Shown here: positions 1 to 8,363 of the stretch, piece after piece
How positions within the stretch are numbered: position 1 is the stretch's first letter
Layout: the number at the start of each line of letters is the position of its first letter
Assembly (NCBI RefSeq): GCF_014050145.1
Contig: NZ_JACFYF010000005.1
Coordinates: 178,930 to 242,929 of the forward strand
DNA from: Vibrio marinisediminis
Lineage (GTDB): Bacteria; Pseudomonadota; Gammaproteobacteria; Enterobacterales; Vibrionaceae
DNA length: 64,000 bases
Reading direction: 5' to 3'
The notes under the pieces: model-generated
The model's database searches: none
What the model saw: only the letters and a program-made list of their open reading frames with translations
Told to the model about the DNA's origin: nothing
Made by a program: the position numbers and the translations under genes

Positions 1-194
1 ATTAGCATCTCAGGTTGAGCTTCACGTAGTAGGCGAATTGCTTCTACTGCTGCATCTGAGCGGAAAGTAATTTCTGCGGCTGGCAAACCATTTTCAGCCA
101 GCGCTTTGCCTAGAGGAATAATGTCTTCTGCACGGTCAATGGCGATTACTGGGATAACTTTAATAGCTGCAAGCTGTTGTGCAATAGTTGTCAT
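1..194 (-). CDS. eda: KDPG aldolase (Eda), 3' part outside window
   Basis: Partial gene; only the first 64 codons are inside the window. The start ATG is the complement of 192-194, and the product opens MTTIAQQLAAIKVIPVIAID, the usual N-terminus of 2-dehydro-3-deoxy-6-phosphogluconate aldolase. The stretch LAENGLPAAEITFRSDAA follows, containing the Glu of the first strands of this class I aldolase barrel; the Schiff-base lysine lies beyond the edge. The enzyme splits KDPG into pyruvate and glyceraldehyde-3-phosphate, the last step of hexuronate and Entner-Doudoroff breakdown. It begins 31 nt after kdgK on the same strand, so it probably ends the kdgK operon. Family call is firm; total length is unknown. 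Confidence 0.9.
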   Translation of the reverse strand, partial: MTTIAQQLAAIKVIPVIAIDRAEDIIPLGKALAENGLPAAEITFRSDAAVEAIRLLREAQPEML

Positions 195-225
195 GAGTGT
201 TCCTTGCTATAAATTTGGTAGAAAG

Positions 226-1161
226 TTACGCGAAGCTAATCGCATCGGTTGCGTGTTTCGGGATAATCGCGCCTTTATGTTGGATGACGATACCCGCTAG
301 CTGGTGTCCTTGACGCGAGCACTGCTCAGCATCTTTGTCTTGTAGGTATCCAGCTAAGAAACCCGCATTAAATGAGTCACCCGCTGAAGTGGTGTCCACT
401 ACATGCTCAACAGGTGTGGTTGCAATAGTTTGGCGAGAGCCTGCAACGAAATCTTGGTAATGGTTGCCTTTAGCACCCATTTTCACTACCGCTTTTTTTA
501 CGCCAGCCGCTTGAAGACGACTCAGTGTTTCTTCTTCATCACCATCGCCCCAAAGCGCTTGCTCATCATCATTGGTCACTAACGCTAAGTCAGTAATTTC
601 GAGCAGTTGGCGGTAGCATTCACGCGCTTCGTCTGCATCGCGCCATAACGCTGGTCGGTAGTTGGAATCAAACGCTATCTCGACACCTTGCTCACTCAAT
701 TGGCTTAACAGCTCAATCAAACGAAGGCGATCTTGTTGTGGCAGAATCGCTAAGCTAATACCGCTTAGATAGACCATGTCAACATTAGCCAGCGCCGCTT
801 CCACCTGAGCAAACTCTTGGTGTTGCAACATGTAGCGCGCCGCAGATTGGTTGCGCCAGTAAAGGAAAGTACGTTCGCCTTGCTCATCAAGTTGGATTAG
901 GTACAGGCCCGGTTGACGAGAGTGATCACGCAGTACCAAATCCGTACTCACACCTTCCGCTTGCCAACGTTCAATCATGCCATCGCTGATTGCATCACAA
1001 CCCAGAGCGGAGACGTACTCTACTGATATTTTTTCACCCGCACAGCGCGCAAGGTAAACCGCGGTATTGAGCGAATCCCCACCGTAAGCTTGAGTCATGG
1101 CGCCAAAAGGCGCGCCATTTAACTCAATCATGCATTCACCAAGTAAGGCGATACGTTTCAT
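226..1161 (-). CDS. kdgK: 2-dehydro-3-deoxygluconokinase (KdgK)
   Basis: PfkB-family sugar kinase, 311 aa, the normal length for KdgK. It phosphorylates KDG with ATP to KDPG. Visible family signatures are the substrate-side GGDSLNTAVYLAR near residues 27-39 and the C-terminal PfkB box TTSAGDSFNAGFLAGY near residue 255, which holds the catalytic Asp and anion-hole glycines. The ATG shares one base with the uxaC stop codon (TAATG), so translation is probably coupled. It lies between uxaC and eda, which fixes the substrate as KDG rather than another ketose. The assignment rests on both family motif and pathway context. Confidence 0.95.
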   Translation of the reverse strand: MKRIALLGECMIELNGAPFGAMTQAYGGDSLNTAVYLARCAGEKISVEYVSALGCDAISDGMIERWQAEGVSTDLVLRDHSRQPGLYLIQLDEQGERTFLYWRNQSAARYMLQHQEFAQVEAALANVDMVYLSGISLAILPQQDRLRLIELLSQLSEQGVEIAFDSNYRPALWRDADEARECYRQLLEITDLALVTNDDEQALWGDGDEEETLSRLQAAGVKKAVVKMGAKGNHYQDFVAGSRQTIATTPVEHVVDTTSAGDSFNAGFLAGYLQDKDAEQCSRQGHQLAGIVIQHKGAIIPKHATDAISFA

Positions 1162-2582
1162 TATTTCTCTCCAGGTAGAGTGAAGTACGTTTTCGCGTTT
1201 TGGTAACAGATGTCTTGCACCATCTTACCTAGCATCGGCACATCACGTGGTACTTCGCCGTTCTCAGCCCATTGACCAATCATATTACAAAGAATTCGAC
1301 GGAAATATTCATGACGAGTGTATGAAAGGAAGCTACGTGAGTCTGTTAGCATACCAACAAATTGGCTTAGTAAGCCTAATTGCGATAGCTGCTGCATTTG
1401 ACGTTCCATGCCATCTTTCTGGTCATTGAACCACCAGCCGGAGCCGAACTGAATCTTGCCAGCCACGCCGCCACCTTGGAAGTTACCAATCATGGTTGCC
1501 ATCATTTCATTATCGCGTGGGTTTAAGCAGTAAAGAATGGTCTTAGGAAGTTCGTTAGTCACATCCATCGCATCCATTAAGCAAGCCAGTTGCAATGCAA
1601 ATGGACGGTCGCCGACAGAGTCGAAGCCAACATCCGCGCCCAGTAAACGGAACATGCGCGTGTTGTTGTTGCGCTGCGCACCAATGTGAAGCTGCATCAC
1701 CCAGTTGCGTTTTGCGTATTGAGTACCTAGCCACACTTGTACCGCAGTGCAGAATTGATCAATTTCAAGTTCAGTGAGGGTTTCACCCGCTAGGCGACGC
1801 GCAAGAATACTGTCGAGTGTGCTTTCAGCAGGCACCGCAGCAAAGCGTACGATTTCAATGCCGTGGTCAGCCGCACGACAGCCATGTGCGTTAAAGTGCT
1901 CTAAGCGGCGCTCTAGAGCCGTTAATAGATCGGCAAAACGGGTAATTTCAACATCCGCTACTTCACCAAGCAGTGTCATGTATTCCGCAAAACCATCAAG
2001 CTCGATCTTAAATGCGCGGTCAGGACGCCAGCTTGGTGCCACTTCCACATCAAAACTGTCATCTTCTGCAATTGCTTTGTGGTACTCCAGCGTATGAATT
2101 GGGTCATCGGTTGTGCCCGCCATCACCACATTCATTTGCTTCATGATGCCACGCGCAGAAAACTCAGGCGTTGCTAGTAGCTCATTACATTCATGCCAAA
2201 TTTCATCGGCTGTTTCAGGACCAAACAACTTACCAGTGACACCAAATGGGCGACGAAGCTCTAGGTGAGTCCAGTGGTATAGCGGGTTACCTAAAGTTTG
2301 CGGAACGGTCTTTGCCCATGCTTGGAACTTTTCGTAATCTGATGTTTCTTTACCCGTGATCAGTGACTCTGGCACACCCGCAGAGCGCATACCGCGCCAT
2401 TTGTAGTGATCACCCTCAAGCCAAATTTGACCAAGGTTGTCGAATTGACGGTTCTCAGCCACTTCTTTTGGATTGAGATGACAGTGGTAATCATAGATTG
2501 GCATCGCTTTCGCGTAGTCATGGTATAGCTCACGAGCGATGTCATTCGATAGTAAGAAATCTTCACACAAAAAGTTTTTCAT
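1161..2582 (-). CDS. uxaC: Uronate isomerase (UxaC)
   Basis: Glucuronate/galacturonate isomerase, 473 aa, an amidohydrolase-fold enzyme. It converts D-glucuronate to D-fructuronate, or D-galacturonate to D-tagaturonate. The N-terminus carries [16 protein letters not shown] (about residues 30-45), whose HxH is the metal-site motif of the family, and the central and C-terminal blocks ([31 protein letters not shown]) are typical UxaC. A good ribosome site (GGAGTAG) sits 4 nt before the ATG. It is the second gene of a minus-strand run uxuB-uxaC-kdgK-eda. With uxuA and uxuB nearby and no uxaA/uxaB visible, the cluster uses the glucuronate branch. Confidence 0.96.
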   Translation of the reverse strand: MKNFLCEDFLLSNDIARELYHDYAKAMPIYDYHCHLNPKEVAENRQFDNLGQIWLEGDHYKWRGMRSAGVPESLITGKETSDYEKFQAWAKTVPQTLGNPLYHWTHLELRRPFGVTGKLFGPETADEIWHECNELLATPEFSARGIMKQMNVVMAGTTDDPIHTLEYHKAIAEDDSFDVEVAPSWRPDRAFKIELDGFAEYMTLLGEVADVEITRFADLLTALERRLEHFNAHGCRAADHGIEIVRFAAVPAESTLDSILARRLAGETLTELEIDQFCTAVQVWLGTQYAKRNWVMQLHIGAQRNNNTRMFRLLGADVGFDSVGDRPFALQLACLMDAMDVTNELPKTILYCLNPRDNEMMATMIGNFQGGGVAGKIQFGSGWWFNDQKDGMERQMQQLSQLGLLSQFVGMLTDSRSFLSYTRHEYFRRILCNMIGQWAENGEVPRDVPMLGKMVQDICYQNAKTYFTLPGEK

Positions 2583-2636
2583 TTTCTACTCCATTGGCGC
2601 CAGCACTGCCCACGCCGAAGATATTTTACAAAGAGT

Positions 2637-2660
2637 AATGCCCTCATAAGGGAGGGCATT
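2637..2660 (-). other. Intercistronic hairpin between uxuB and uxaC
   Basis: A 9-bp perfect inverted repeat (AATGCCCTC / GAGGGCATT) with a 6-nt loop lies just after the uxuB stop. No T-run follows on the minus strand, so it is not a standard terminator. It may stabilise the uxuB 3' end or moderate readthrough into uxaC. Function is inferred. Confidence 0.55.
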
Positions 2661-2671
2661 CAATTAGAGAA

Positions 2672-4135
2672 TTAAAGTGACGCGACTGCGCCGCGAGCAC
2701 CTTCAGTCAGAAGCAACTGGTAAGCATTGGTTACCGCTTCTACAAAGGTCTCATTTTGAATCAGGTCAGTGCCAAAAATCGCTTCAATTGACAGTAGTGC
2801 TTTCACCACCGATACATTCAAACCATGCTCTGCGTAGATAGCTTTGAACTGCTCAACCATAGGGTCGCGAACATCAATTTCTTCACCGCGTTCATCTTGT
2901 GCAGAGACGTAGCGCATCCAACCAGCGATACCCATTGCCAACCATTTGAATTCCGTTCCTTGAGCAAGGTGATGGCGCAAAGAGCCACCCATACGTTGTG
3001 GGATTTTCTGGCTGCCATCCATCGCAATTTGCCATGTTTGGTGTTTTAGGCTCGGGTTAGTAAAGCGCTCAATCAACAGTGTCGCATACGCTTCTAAATC
3101 AGTGCCTTGTGGCATGTTTAGCGTAGGGGCTTGCGCTTTCATCATCATATCGAATGCCGCTTGGCGGTAGTCTTCGTTAGTCATGGTATCTGAGATATGA
3201 GCGTAACCGCCTAGGTAGCCAAGGTAAGCTAAAAATGAATGGCTGCCGTTTAGCATGCGCAGTTTCATCTCTTCAAATGGCACCACGTCAGCAACAAATT
3301 CAGCCCCCGCGACGTTCCACTCTGGACGACCTGCAACGAAGTTATCTTCAATAACCCATTGGCGGAACGGTTCACATGCAATACCACATTGGTCCGCTAC
3401 GCCCACTAACGCTTCGATTTCATTCAGTGTTTCTTCTGTTGCTGCAGGGACAATGCGGTCAACCATAGTACATGGGAACGTCACATTGCTTTCAATCCAT
3501 GCAGCTAATTCAGCATCGACTAAGTTAGCAAAATCCAATACTGCTGCACGAGCTACGTGCCCGTTCTCTTGCACGTTATCACAAGACATTACCGTAAATG
3601 GCGACATGCCTTTTTCACGGCGTTGACGTAATGCTTCTACGATGTAACCAATCGCAGAGCTTGGGTCTTGTGGGTTAGCCAAATCGCTAACGATCAGTGC
3701 ATTGTTCTTATCTAGGCGACCTGTCGCTGGATCAGCGCAGTAGCCTTTTTCAGTGATCGTCATAGAAACGATCGCCACTTGTTGTTCCGTCATTTTAGCC
3801 AGTACAGCCGCTTTGCCGTCTAGCGTTGGGTGCAATGATTCAGTCACTGAACCAATCAATTTTACTTCTGTCGCTTGTGCACCTTTCTCTGCCACTGTGT
3901 ACAAATGGTCTTGCGCACGCAATTGCTCAATCAGATCTTCGCCACCAAACAGGTTAACCTCACAGATGCCCCAGTCACTGTTGGTTTTCTCTAACATTTC
4001 ATTGGTGTACAGCGCTTGGTGTGCTCGGTGAAAGGCACCAAAACCAAGGTGAACAATACGGCTTTTCAGCGCAGAGCGATCGAAAGTTGGTCGAATAACT
4101 TGAGTATTAAGAGTGGTATTTGCGATTGTTTTCAT
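2672..4135 (-). CDS. uxuB: Fructuronate reductase (UxuB)
   Basis: Mannitol-dehydrogenase-family oxidoreductase, 487 aa, normal for UxuB. It reduces D-fructuronate to D-mannonate with NADH. The Rossmann start is RIVHLGFGAFHRAHQALYT (about residues 26-44), with the GxGxFHRAH signature of the family; further conserved blocks are SMTITEKGYC, VMSCDNVQENG, CTMVDRIVPA and the C-terminal KLRMLNGSHSFLAYLG with the catalytic Lys/Asn/His set. AGGA lies before the ATG. It follows the TRAP permease genes after 73 nt and precedes uxaC. UxaB (tagaturonate reductase) is the close alternative, but uxuA in the same cluster favours UxuB. Confidence 0.93.
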   Translation of the reverse strand: MKTIANTTLNTQVIRPTFDRSALKSRIVHLGFGAFHRAHQALYTNEMLEKTNSDWGICEVNLFGGEDLIEQLRAQDHLYTVAEKGAQATEVKLIGSVTESLHPTLDGKAAVLAKMTEQQVAIVSMTITEKGYCADPATGRLDKNNALIVSDLANPQDPSSAIGYIVEALRQRREKGMSPFTVMSCDNVQENGHVARAAVLDFANLVDAELAAWIESNVTFPCTMVDRIVPAATEETLNEIEALVGVADQCGIACEPFRQWVIEDNFVAGRPEWNVAGAEFVADVVPFEEMKLRMLNGSHSFLAYLGYLGGYAHISDTMTNEDYRQAAFDMMMKAQAPTLNMPQGTDLEAYATLLIERFTNPSLKHQTWQIAMDGSQKIPQRMGGSLRHHLAQGTEFKWLAMGIAGWMRYVSAQDERGEEIDVRDPMVEQFKAIYAEHGLNVSVVKALLSIEAIFGTDLIQNETFVEAVTNAYQLLLTEGARGAVASL

Positions 4136-4148
4136 TGTTTTTTCCTAA

Positions 4149-4172
4149 ACCTTACCGCCGTAGCGGTAAGGT
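4149..4172 (-). other. Intercistronic hairpin between dctM and uxuB
   Basis: A 10-bp perfect stem (ACCTTACCGC / GCGGTAAGGT) closes on a 4-nt loop, in the 73-nt gap between the TRAP large permease gene and uxuB. It lacks a T-run. It could set different mRNA levels for transporter and enzyme segments. Confidence 0.55.
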
Positions 4173-4208
4173 AATTTGTTGGCAGGCAAATCCGCATAAA
4201 TCGGGAAA

Positions 4209-5510
4209 TTAGTAACCTAGAATCAGTTGTGGTAGTAGCAAGCTGATTTGTGGGATAAACGTTACTGCAAGTAGCGCTAGGAATAGAGCTGCGTAGAACG
4301 GCAGTAGAGGTTTAATAACTTTGTCGATACTGATATTTGCTACAGAACAGCCGACAAACAGTGCGCTACCTACTGGTGGCGTACACAGACCAATAGCCAA
4401 GTTAAACGTCATCATGATACCGAAGTGCACTGGGTCAACACCTAGATCCAACACGATTGGTAGGAAGATAGGCGTGAAGATAAGTACCGCTGGCGTCATA
4501 TCCATAAAGATACCAACGATAAGTAGAATCACGTTGATGATCAGTAGGATGATGAGTGGGTTTTCTGATACTGCTAGTAGTGCATCCGCAATCATGTATG
4601 GGATATCAGCATTCGCCATTGCCCATGACATACCCATTGAAGCACCAACCAGTAGCAATACGATAGACGTTGTTACCGCTGACTCTAGAACAATTTTAGG
4701 TAAGTCACGAACACGCACTTCACGGTAAAAACCAACAGCTAGCACTAGTGTATAAACCACAGCAATTGCCGATGCTTCCGTCGCAGTAAAGATACCGCCA
4801 ATGATACCGCCCATGATAACGACGATAAGCAATAGTGATGGTGCCGCTTTAATGAAAGTATCCCAAACTGCAGCAAGCGTTGGTCGTGGTGCTAGTGGGT
4901 AGCCGCGACGTTTCGCGATAATACCGGCAACAATCATTAAGCTTAGACCCATCAAGATACCAGGTAGGTAACCCGCTAGGAAAAGCGCCGCAATAGAAGT
5001 ACCGCCAGAGACTAAAGAGAATACAATTAATGTGTTACTTGGCGGGATCAAAAGACCAGTAGGGCAAGACGTAATGTTTACTGCTGCGCTGAAAGATTCA
5101 TCATAACCATCTTTCTTTTGCAGCGGAGCCATCGTACCACCAACTGCCGCTGCAGAAGCTACTGCAGAACCAGAGATAGAACCAAACATCATGTTCGCAA
5201 GTACGTTAACGTGCGCTAGAGAACCAGGTAGGCGACCACCCAATACTTTTGCAAAGTTAATCAATCGCAGTGCGATACCGCCTTGGTTCATGATGTTACC
5301 CGCTAGAATAAAGAACGGGATTGCCAATAGTGCAAAGTTATCGAGACCAGCCGCCATACGTTGAGCAACTACAGCAATTGCTGGCTCAAGAGGCAAGCTC
5401 ATCATGATTGTCGCTAGAGAAGAAAGACCAATAGCAAACGAAACTGGAATACCGAGCGTCAATAAGACTGCAAAGGTACCAAATAGGGTAAGAATTAAAT
5501 GCCATTCCAT
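4209..5510 (-). CDS. dctM: TRAP transporter large permease (DctM type)
   Basis: Inner-membrane large subunit of a tripartite ATP-independent periplasmic transporter, 433 aa with about a dozen hydrophobic segments. Family blocks seen: the start MEWHLILTLFGTFAVLLTLGIPVSFAIG, AIPFFILAGNIMNQGGIA, FGSISGSAVASAAAVGG, IPPSNTLIVFS and GLCTPPVGSALFVG. It forms the Na+-coupled transport channel. GAGGAA precedes the ATG by a few bases. It lies 20 nt after the small permease gene and upstream of uxuB, all on one strand, with the binding protein gene divergent. Context predicts uptake of glucuronate or a related hexuronate; substrate is inferred, not visible. Confidence 0.93.
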   Translation of the reverse strand: MEWHLILTLFGTFAVLLTLGIPVSFAIGLSSLATIMMSLPLEPAIAVVAQRMAAGLDNFALLAIPFFILAGNIMNQGGIALRLINFAKVLGGRLPGSLAHVNVLANMMFGSISGSAVASAAAVGGTMAPLQKKDGYDESFSAAVNITSCPTGLLIPPSNTLIVFSLVSGGTSIAALFLAGYLPGILMGLSLMIVAGIIAKRRGYPLAPRPTLAAVWDTFIKAAPSLLLIVVIMGGIIGGIFTATEASAIAVVYTLVLAVGFYREVRVRDLPKIVLESAVTTSIVLLLVGASMGMSWAMANADIPYMIADALLAVSENPLIILLIINVILLIVGIFMDMTPAVLIFTPIFLPIVLDLGVDPVHFGIMMTFNLAIGLCTPPVGSALFVGCSVANISIDKVIKPLLPFYAALFLALLAVTFIPQISLLLPQLILGY

Positions 5511-5530
5511 TATGGAATTCCTCTTCGAAA

Positions 5531-6043
5531 TTAGTTTTGTTGTACGTCGCTAGCTGCTACGTCGCCAGAAATCAATTGTTGAACCTTCTCAACACCAAAT
5601 GCCACAGAGTAGAAGATCATCAACGCGCCACTAATTGGTAGACAGAAATAGATGTAACCCATTTCCCAACCTAGCGCTGGAGTTAGCTGACCTGTTGCCA
5701 GTGTTTTAATTGCTAAGTTTGAGCCGCCGTAAACCAGAACAATGAATGCGAACACAGCAATGGCAATTTGAATAAAGATTTCATTGAAGATTTTGCGTTT
5801 ACCTTTCAATTTCATCGTCAATAAGTCGATGGCAAGGTGACGCTTTTGACCTGTGGTGTAAGCAGCACCGATAAGGGCAACCCACATAAATAAATAGCGC
5901 GCAAGCTCATCAGTAACGGTACTAGGGCGACCAATGATGTAACGAGAAAGAACCTGCCATACCACGCAAAGCACGAGGAAAGTAGAGAGCGAAACGGTAA
6001 ACCCCGCCAAGCCTTTATTGATGTATTCGACCAATTTTTTCAT
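5531..6043 (-). CDS. dctQ: TRAP transporter small permease (DctQ type)
   Basis: Small integral membrane subunit of the same TRAP system, 170 aa with four predicted membrane segments. The family pattern is present: a first helix (GFTVSLSTFLVLCVVWQVLSRY), then the TVTDELARYLFMWVALIGAAY block, which is the best conserved part of DctQ proteins, then HLAIDLL. It is the first gene of the minus-strand operon dctQ-dctM-uxuB-uxaC-kdgK-eda. AAGGAA stands before the ATG. Its promoter must lie in the 314-nt divergent region that holds the palindromic operators. Confidence 0.92.
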   Translation of the reverse strand: MKKLVEYINKGLAGFTVSLSTFLVLCVVWQVLSRYIIGRPSTVTDELARYLFMWVALIGAAYTTGQKRHLAIDLLTMKLKGKRKIFNEIFIQIAIAVFAFIVLVYGGSNLAIKTLATGQLTPALGWEMGYIYFCLPISGALMIFYSVAFGVEKVQQLISGDVAASDVQQN

Positions 6044-6094
6044 TATTGTTTCCTTAACAACGTCGCTATCTCATATAACGAACCGCGTCTCGCT

Positions 6095-6109
6095 ACTGGT
6101 CAACCAATA
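6095..6109. promoter_or_regulatory. Putative GntR (UxuR/ExuR-like) operator 1
   Basis: ACTGGTCAACCAATA matches the TTGGTNNACCAA core that recurs in this cluster. It lies about 55 nt upstream of dctQ, where a repressor would block the minus-strand operon. Family motif similarity to UxuR/ExuR sites is from general knowledge; binding is inferred. Confidence 0.6.
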
Positions 6110-6198
6110 TAAACTCAAGCTCATATTTCAACTCCAGCAACATTTATTTTTACTGCGGGCATTATATGCAGTACAGGCATTCCATCCGTGACCATCAT

Positions 6199-6230
6199 CA
6201 CACTTGGATTGGTTGACCAATTCAAGTGTG
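6199..6230. promoter_or_regulatory. Putative GntR operator 2, extended palindrome
   Basis: Core ATTGGTTGACCAAT flanked by CACACTTG on the left and CAAGTGTG on the right gives a near-perfect 32-bp palindrome with only the two central bases and one symmetric pair of positions unmatched. It sits in the middle of the divergent dctQ/dctP region, so one site could control both directions. The unusually long symmetry suggests the strongest site of the cluster. Confidence 0.7.
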
Positions 6231-6241
6231 TTATCTGTGAT

Positions 6242-6258
6242 ATTGCTCAACCAATTGT
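6242..6258. promoter_or_regulatory. Putative GntR operator 3 (degenerate)
   Basis: ATTGCTCAACCAATTG keeps the ACCAAT half and most of the other half of the repeated motif. It lies about 100 nt upstream of dctP. It is weaker than the site at 6199-6230 and 43 bp from it (about four helical turns), which would suit cooperative binding. Inferred. Confidence 0.45.
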
Positions 6259-6357
6259 ACTTTTTATTTTGACGACACCCTAAATTGGTCGCAAGATTAG
6301 CTCCGAAACCTGTAACACCTACAAAATTTACGGATTCCATCTCACGGAGAAACAATA

Positions 6358-7341
6358 ATGAAAACACGCAAAAGTGTATTAACAGCTGTGATTGGTGCAG
6401 CATTAACGTTTGGTGTAAGTGCATCATCGTTCGCGGCAACCACTTTAAAACTAAGCCACAACCACACTCGTGACCACGCAGTACATAAAGCAATGGACGC
6501 GATGGCAAAAGAAGTGCGCAAAACCACTGATGGCGAAGTACGTATTCGTATCTACCCTGATGCACAGCTAGGCACTCAGCGTGAATCTATGGAATTGATG
6601 CAAAACGGCGCACTGCACATGGTAAAAACCAACGCAGCTGAACTTGAAGCATTTGCACCAGCCTACTCGGCATTTAACATGCCGTACCTTTTCCGTGACC
6701 AAACCCATTTTTACGCAACCCAAGAAGGTGCGATCGGTGAAGAGATCTTGGCATCATCACGCGACAGCGGCTTCATTGGTTTGACTTACTACGATGCAGG
6801 TGCGCGTAGCTTCTACACCAACAAGCCAATCAATACACCGGAAGATCTTAAAGGTCTAAAAGTACGCGTGCAGCCTAGCCCATCCGCTATCGCGATGGTG
6901 AAAGCACTTGGCGGTAGCCCAACACCACTAGCCTACGGTGAGCTATATACCGCACTGCAACAAGGCGTGGTAGATGCAGCAGAAAACAACATTCCTTCAT
7001 ACGGTATGAGCCGCCACAGCGAAGTATCCAAATACTTCTCGCTAGATGAGCACACTATGGTTCCTGACGTACTTGTTATGTCGACTAATGCATTTGATGG
7101 TCTAACTCTAGAGCAGCAAAAAGCAGTGAAAACAGCCGCACTTAACTCTATGCAGCTAATGAAAAAACTGTGGGCTGAATCTGAAGCTGAAGAGCGTAAA
7201 AAAGCAGAAGAAATTGGCGTAACGTTTGTTGACGTAGATAAAGCACCATTTGCTCAAGCGGTTCAACCAATGTACGACGATGTGCAGAAAAACAACCCTG
7301 AGTTGTTCGCACTGATCGAACGTATTCAAGCAGTTAAGTAA
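6358..7341 (+). CDS. dctP: TRAP transporter substrate-binding protein (DctP type)
   Basis: Periplasmic solute-binding subunit, 327 aa. A Sec signal peptide covers about residues 1-26 (charged MKTRK, hydrophobic core, ASSFA-A cleavage site). The mature part has the DctP fold blocks YPDAQLGTQRESMELMQNGALHM, MPYLFRD, and GLKVRVQPSPSAIAMVKALGG near residue 163, whose Arg in the KVRV segment is the position that normally clamps the ligand carboxylate, then PLAYGELYTALQQGVVDAAENN. A strong ribosome site (GGAGAAA) precedes the ATG. It is divergent from dctQM and shares their operators. A hexuronate is the expected ligand by context. Confidence 0.94.
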   Translation: MKTRKSVLTAVIGAALTFGVSASSFAATTLKLSHNHTRDHAVHKAMDAMAKEVRKTTDGEVRIRIYPDAQLGTQRESMELMQNGALHMVKTNAAELEAFAPAYSAFNMPYLFRDQTHFYATQEGAIGEEILASSRDSGFIGLTYYDAGARSFYTNKPINTPEDLKGLKVRVQPSPSAIAMVKALGGSPTPLAYGELYTALQQGVVDAAENNIPSYGMSRHSEVSKYFSLDEHTMVPDVLVMSTNAFDGLTLEQQKAVKTAALNSMQLMKKLWAESEAEERKKAEEIGVTFVDVDKAPFAQAVQPMYDDVQKNNPELFALIERIQAVK

Positions 7342-7394
7342 TTAACTTTATAGATTTGCAAGAGAAGTATAGGTATTGCCACATAACTATTGAG

Positions 7395-7425
7395 ATAGGT
7401 TGACCAATTGTTTTGATTGGTTATG
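7395..7425. promoter_or_regulatory. Putative GntR operator 4 before its own gene
   Basis: AGGTTGACCAATTG at 7397-7410 repeats the operator core, and a second half-site ATTGGTTAT follows at 7416-7424. Both lie 17-45 nt before the regulator ATG, a placement that suggests autorepression. Confidence 0.6.
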
Positions 7426-7440
7426 ATGGCGTGAGTAGCA

Positions 7441-8229
7441 ATGGAAATAAGTGATAACATCATTATGATGCCTTTTGAACCCAAGCGTCCTTACCAAGAG
7501 TTGGGTTTGGTTTTACGACGAGAATTAATAGATGGACACTACAATGTGGGTGACCGTCTACCACCAGAGCGCGATATTGCAGAGCGACTAGATGTCAGCC
7601 GTACCGTGGTACGTGAAGCAATCATCATGCTTGAGTTGGAAAATCTTGTTGAAGTGAAAAAAGGCTCGGGTGTGTATGTCACTAATATTCCTGACCAATC
7701 ACCTCATCGCGAACGCATCATCAGTGATGATGCGGGACCTTTCGAAATGTTACAGGCGCGACAATTACTAGAAAGTAATATTGCTGAATTTGCAGCAATT
7801 CAAGTTACGCCTGGGGACATTGCTAAAATGCGCTCGGCGCTCACATTAGAGCGCCAAGAGCTGGCAGCACAAAGCGAACAATGCGTGGGAGACGAACGAT
7901 TCCATATGAGCATTGCCGAAGCAACACACAACTCTGTGTTGGTCGACATGCTGAAAAATTCATGGGATCGTCGTGAGCAAAGCCCAATGTGGCAAAAGCT
8001 CCACTCACGTATTAGCGGGCATGACTACCGTCAAGAATGGATGGAAGATCATGCAAAAATCTTAGCGGCTATGCAGCGCAAAGATCCGATCGCAGCGAAA
8101 AACGCCATGTGGCAACACCTTGAAAATGTAAAACAACGACTTCTCGAACTGTCTGATATAGACGACCCGGACTTTGATGGCTACCTATTTAGCTCCAATC
8201 CTGTCGTCTTATTAGGTGGCGAAAAATAA
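7441..8229 (+). CDS. GntR/FadR-family regulator, UxuR/ExuR-like
   Basis: Transcription factor of 262 aa. The N-terminal winged helix (about residues 14-80) reads YQELGLVLRRELIDG, LPPERDIAERLDVSRTVVRE and VKKGSGVYV, very like E. coli ExuR and UxuR, including the RTVVREAIIMLE recognition region. The C-terminal FCD domain (from about residue 100) would bind the effector, presumably fructuronate or another hexuronate-derived acid. It stands between dctP and uxuA, and the repeated palindromes nearby are its likely sites. No strong ribosome site is seen before 7441; an internal ATG pair at codons 9-10 is an alternative start. I cannot tell UxuR from ExuR, so no symbol is given. Confidence 0.88.
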   Translation: MEISDNIIMMPFEPKRPYQELGLVLRRELIDGHYNVGDRLPPERDIAERLDVSRTVVREAIIMLELENLVEVKKGSGVYVTNIPDQSPHRERIISDDAGPFEMLQARQLLESNIAEFAAIQVTPGDIAKMRSALTLERQELAAQSEQCVGDERFHMSIAEATHNSVLVDMLKNSWDRREQSPMWQKLHSRISGHDYRQEWMEDHAKILAAMQRKDPIAAKNAMWQHLENVKQRLLELSDIDDPDFDGYLFSSNPVVLLGGEK

Positions 8230-8363
8230 TTCGCCACTCTAAGAGCTGCCTTTAGCAGCCCAAAATAATACCTACATAAGTCGTTATATATTTATTATTC
8301 GCAACTTAATTTACTCAAGACCATTTGAGCGGGTTAAGTCTGCCTATTGAAAGGTAATTTGTC

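Noticed and set aside
6128-6565. 145-residue minus-strand ORF in the TRAP divergent region
   Set aside because: Overlaps the start of dctP and the operator palindromes; composition is not protein-like.
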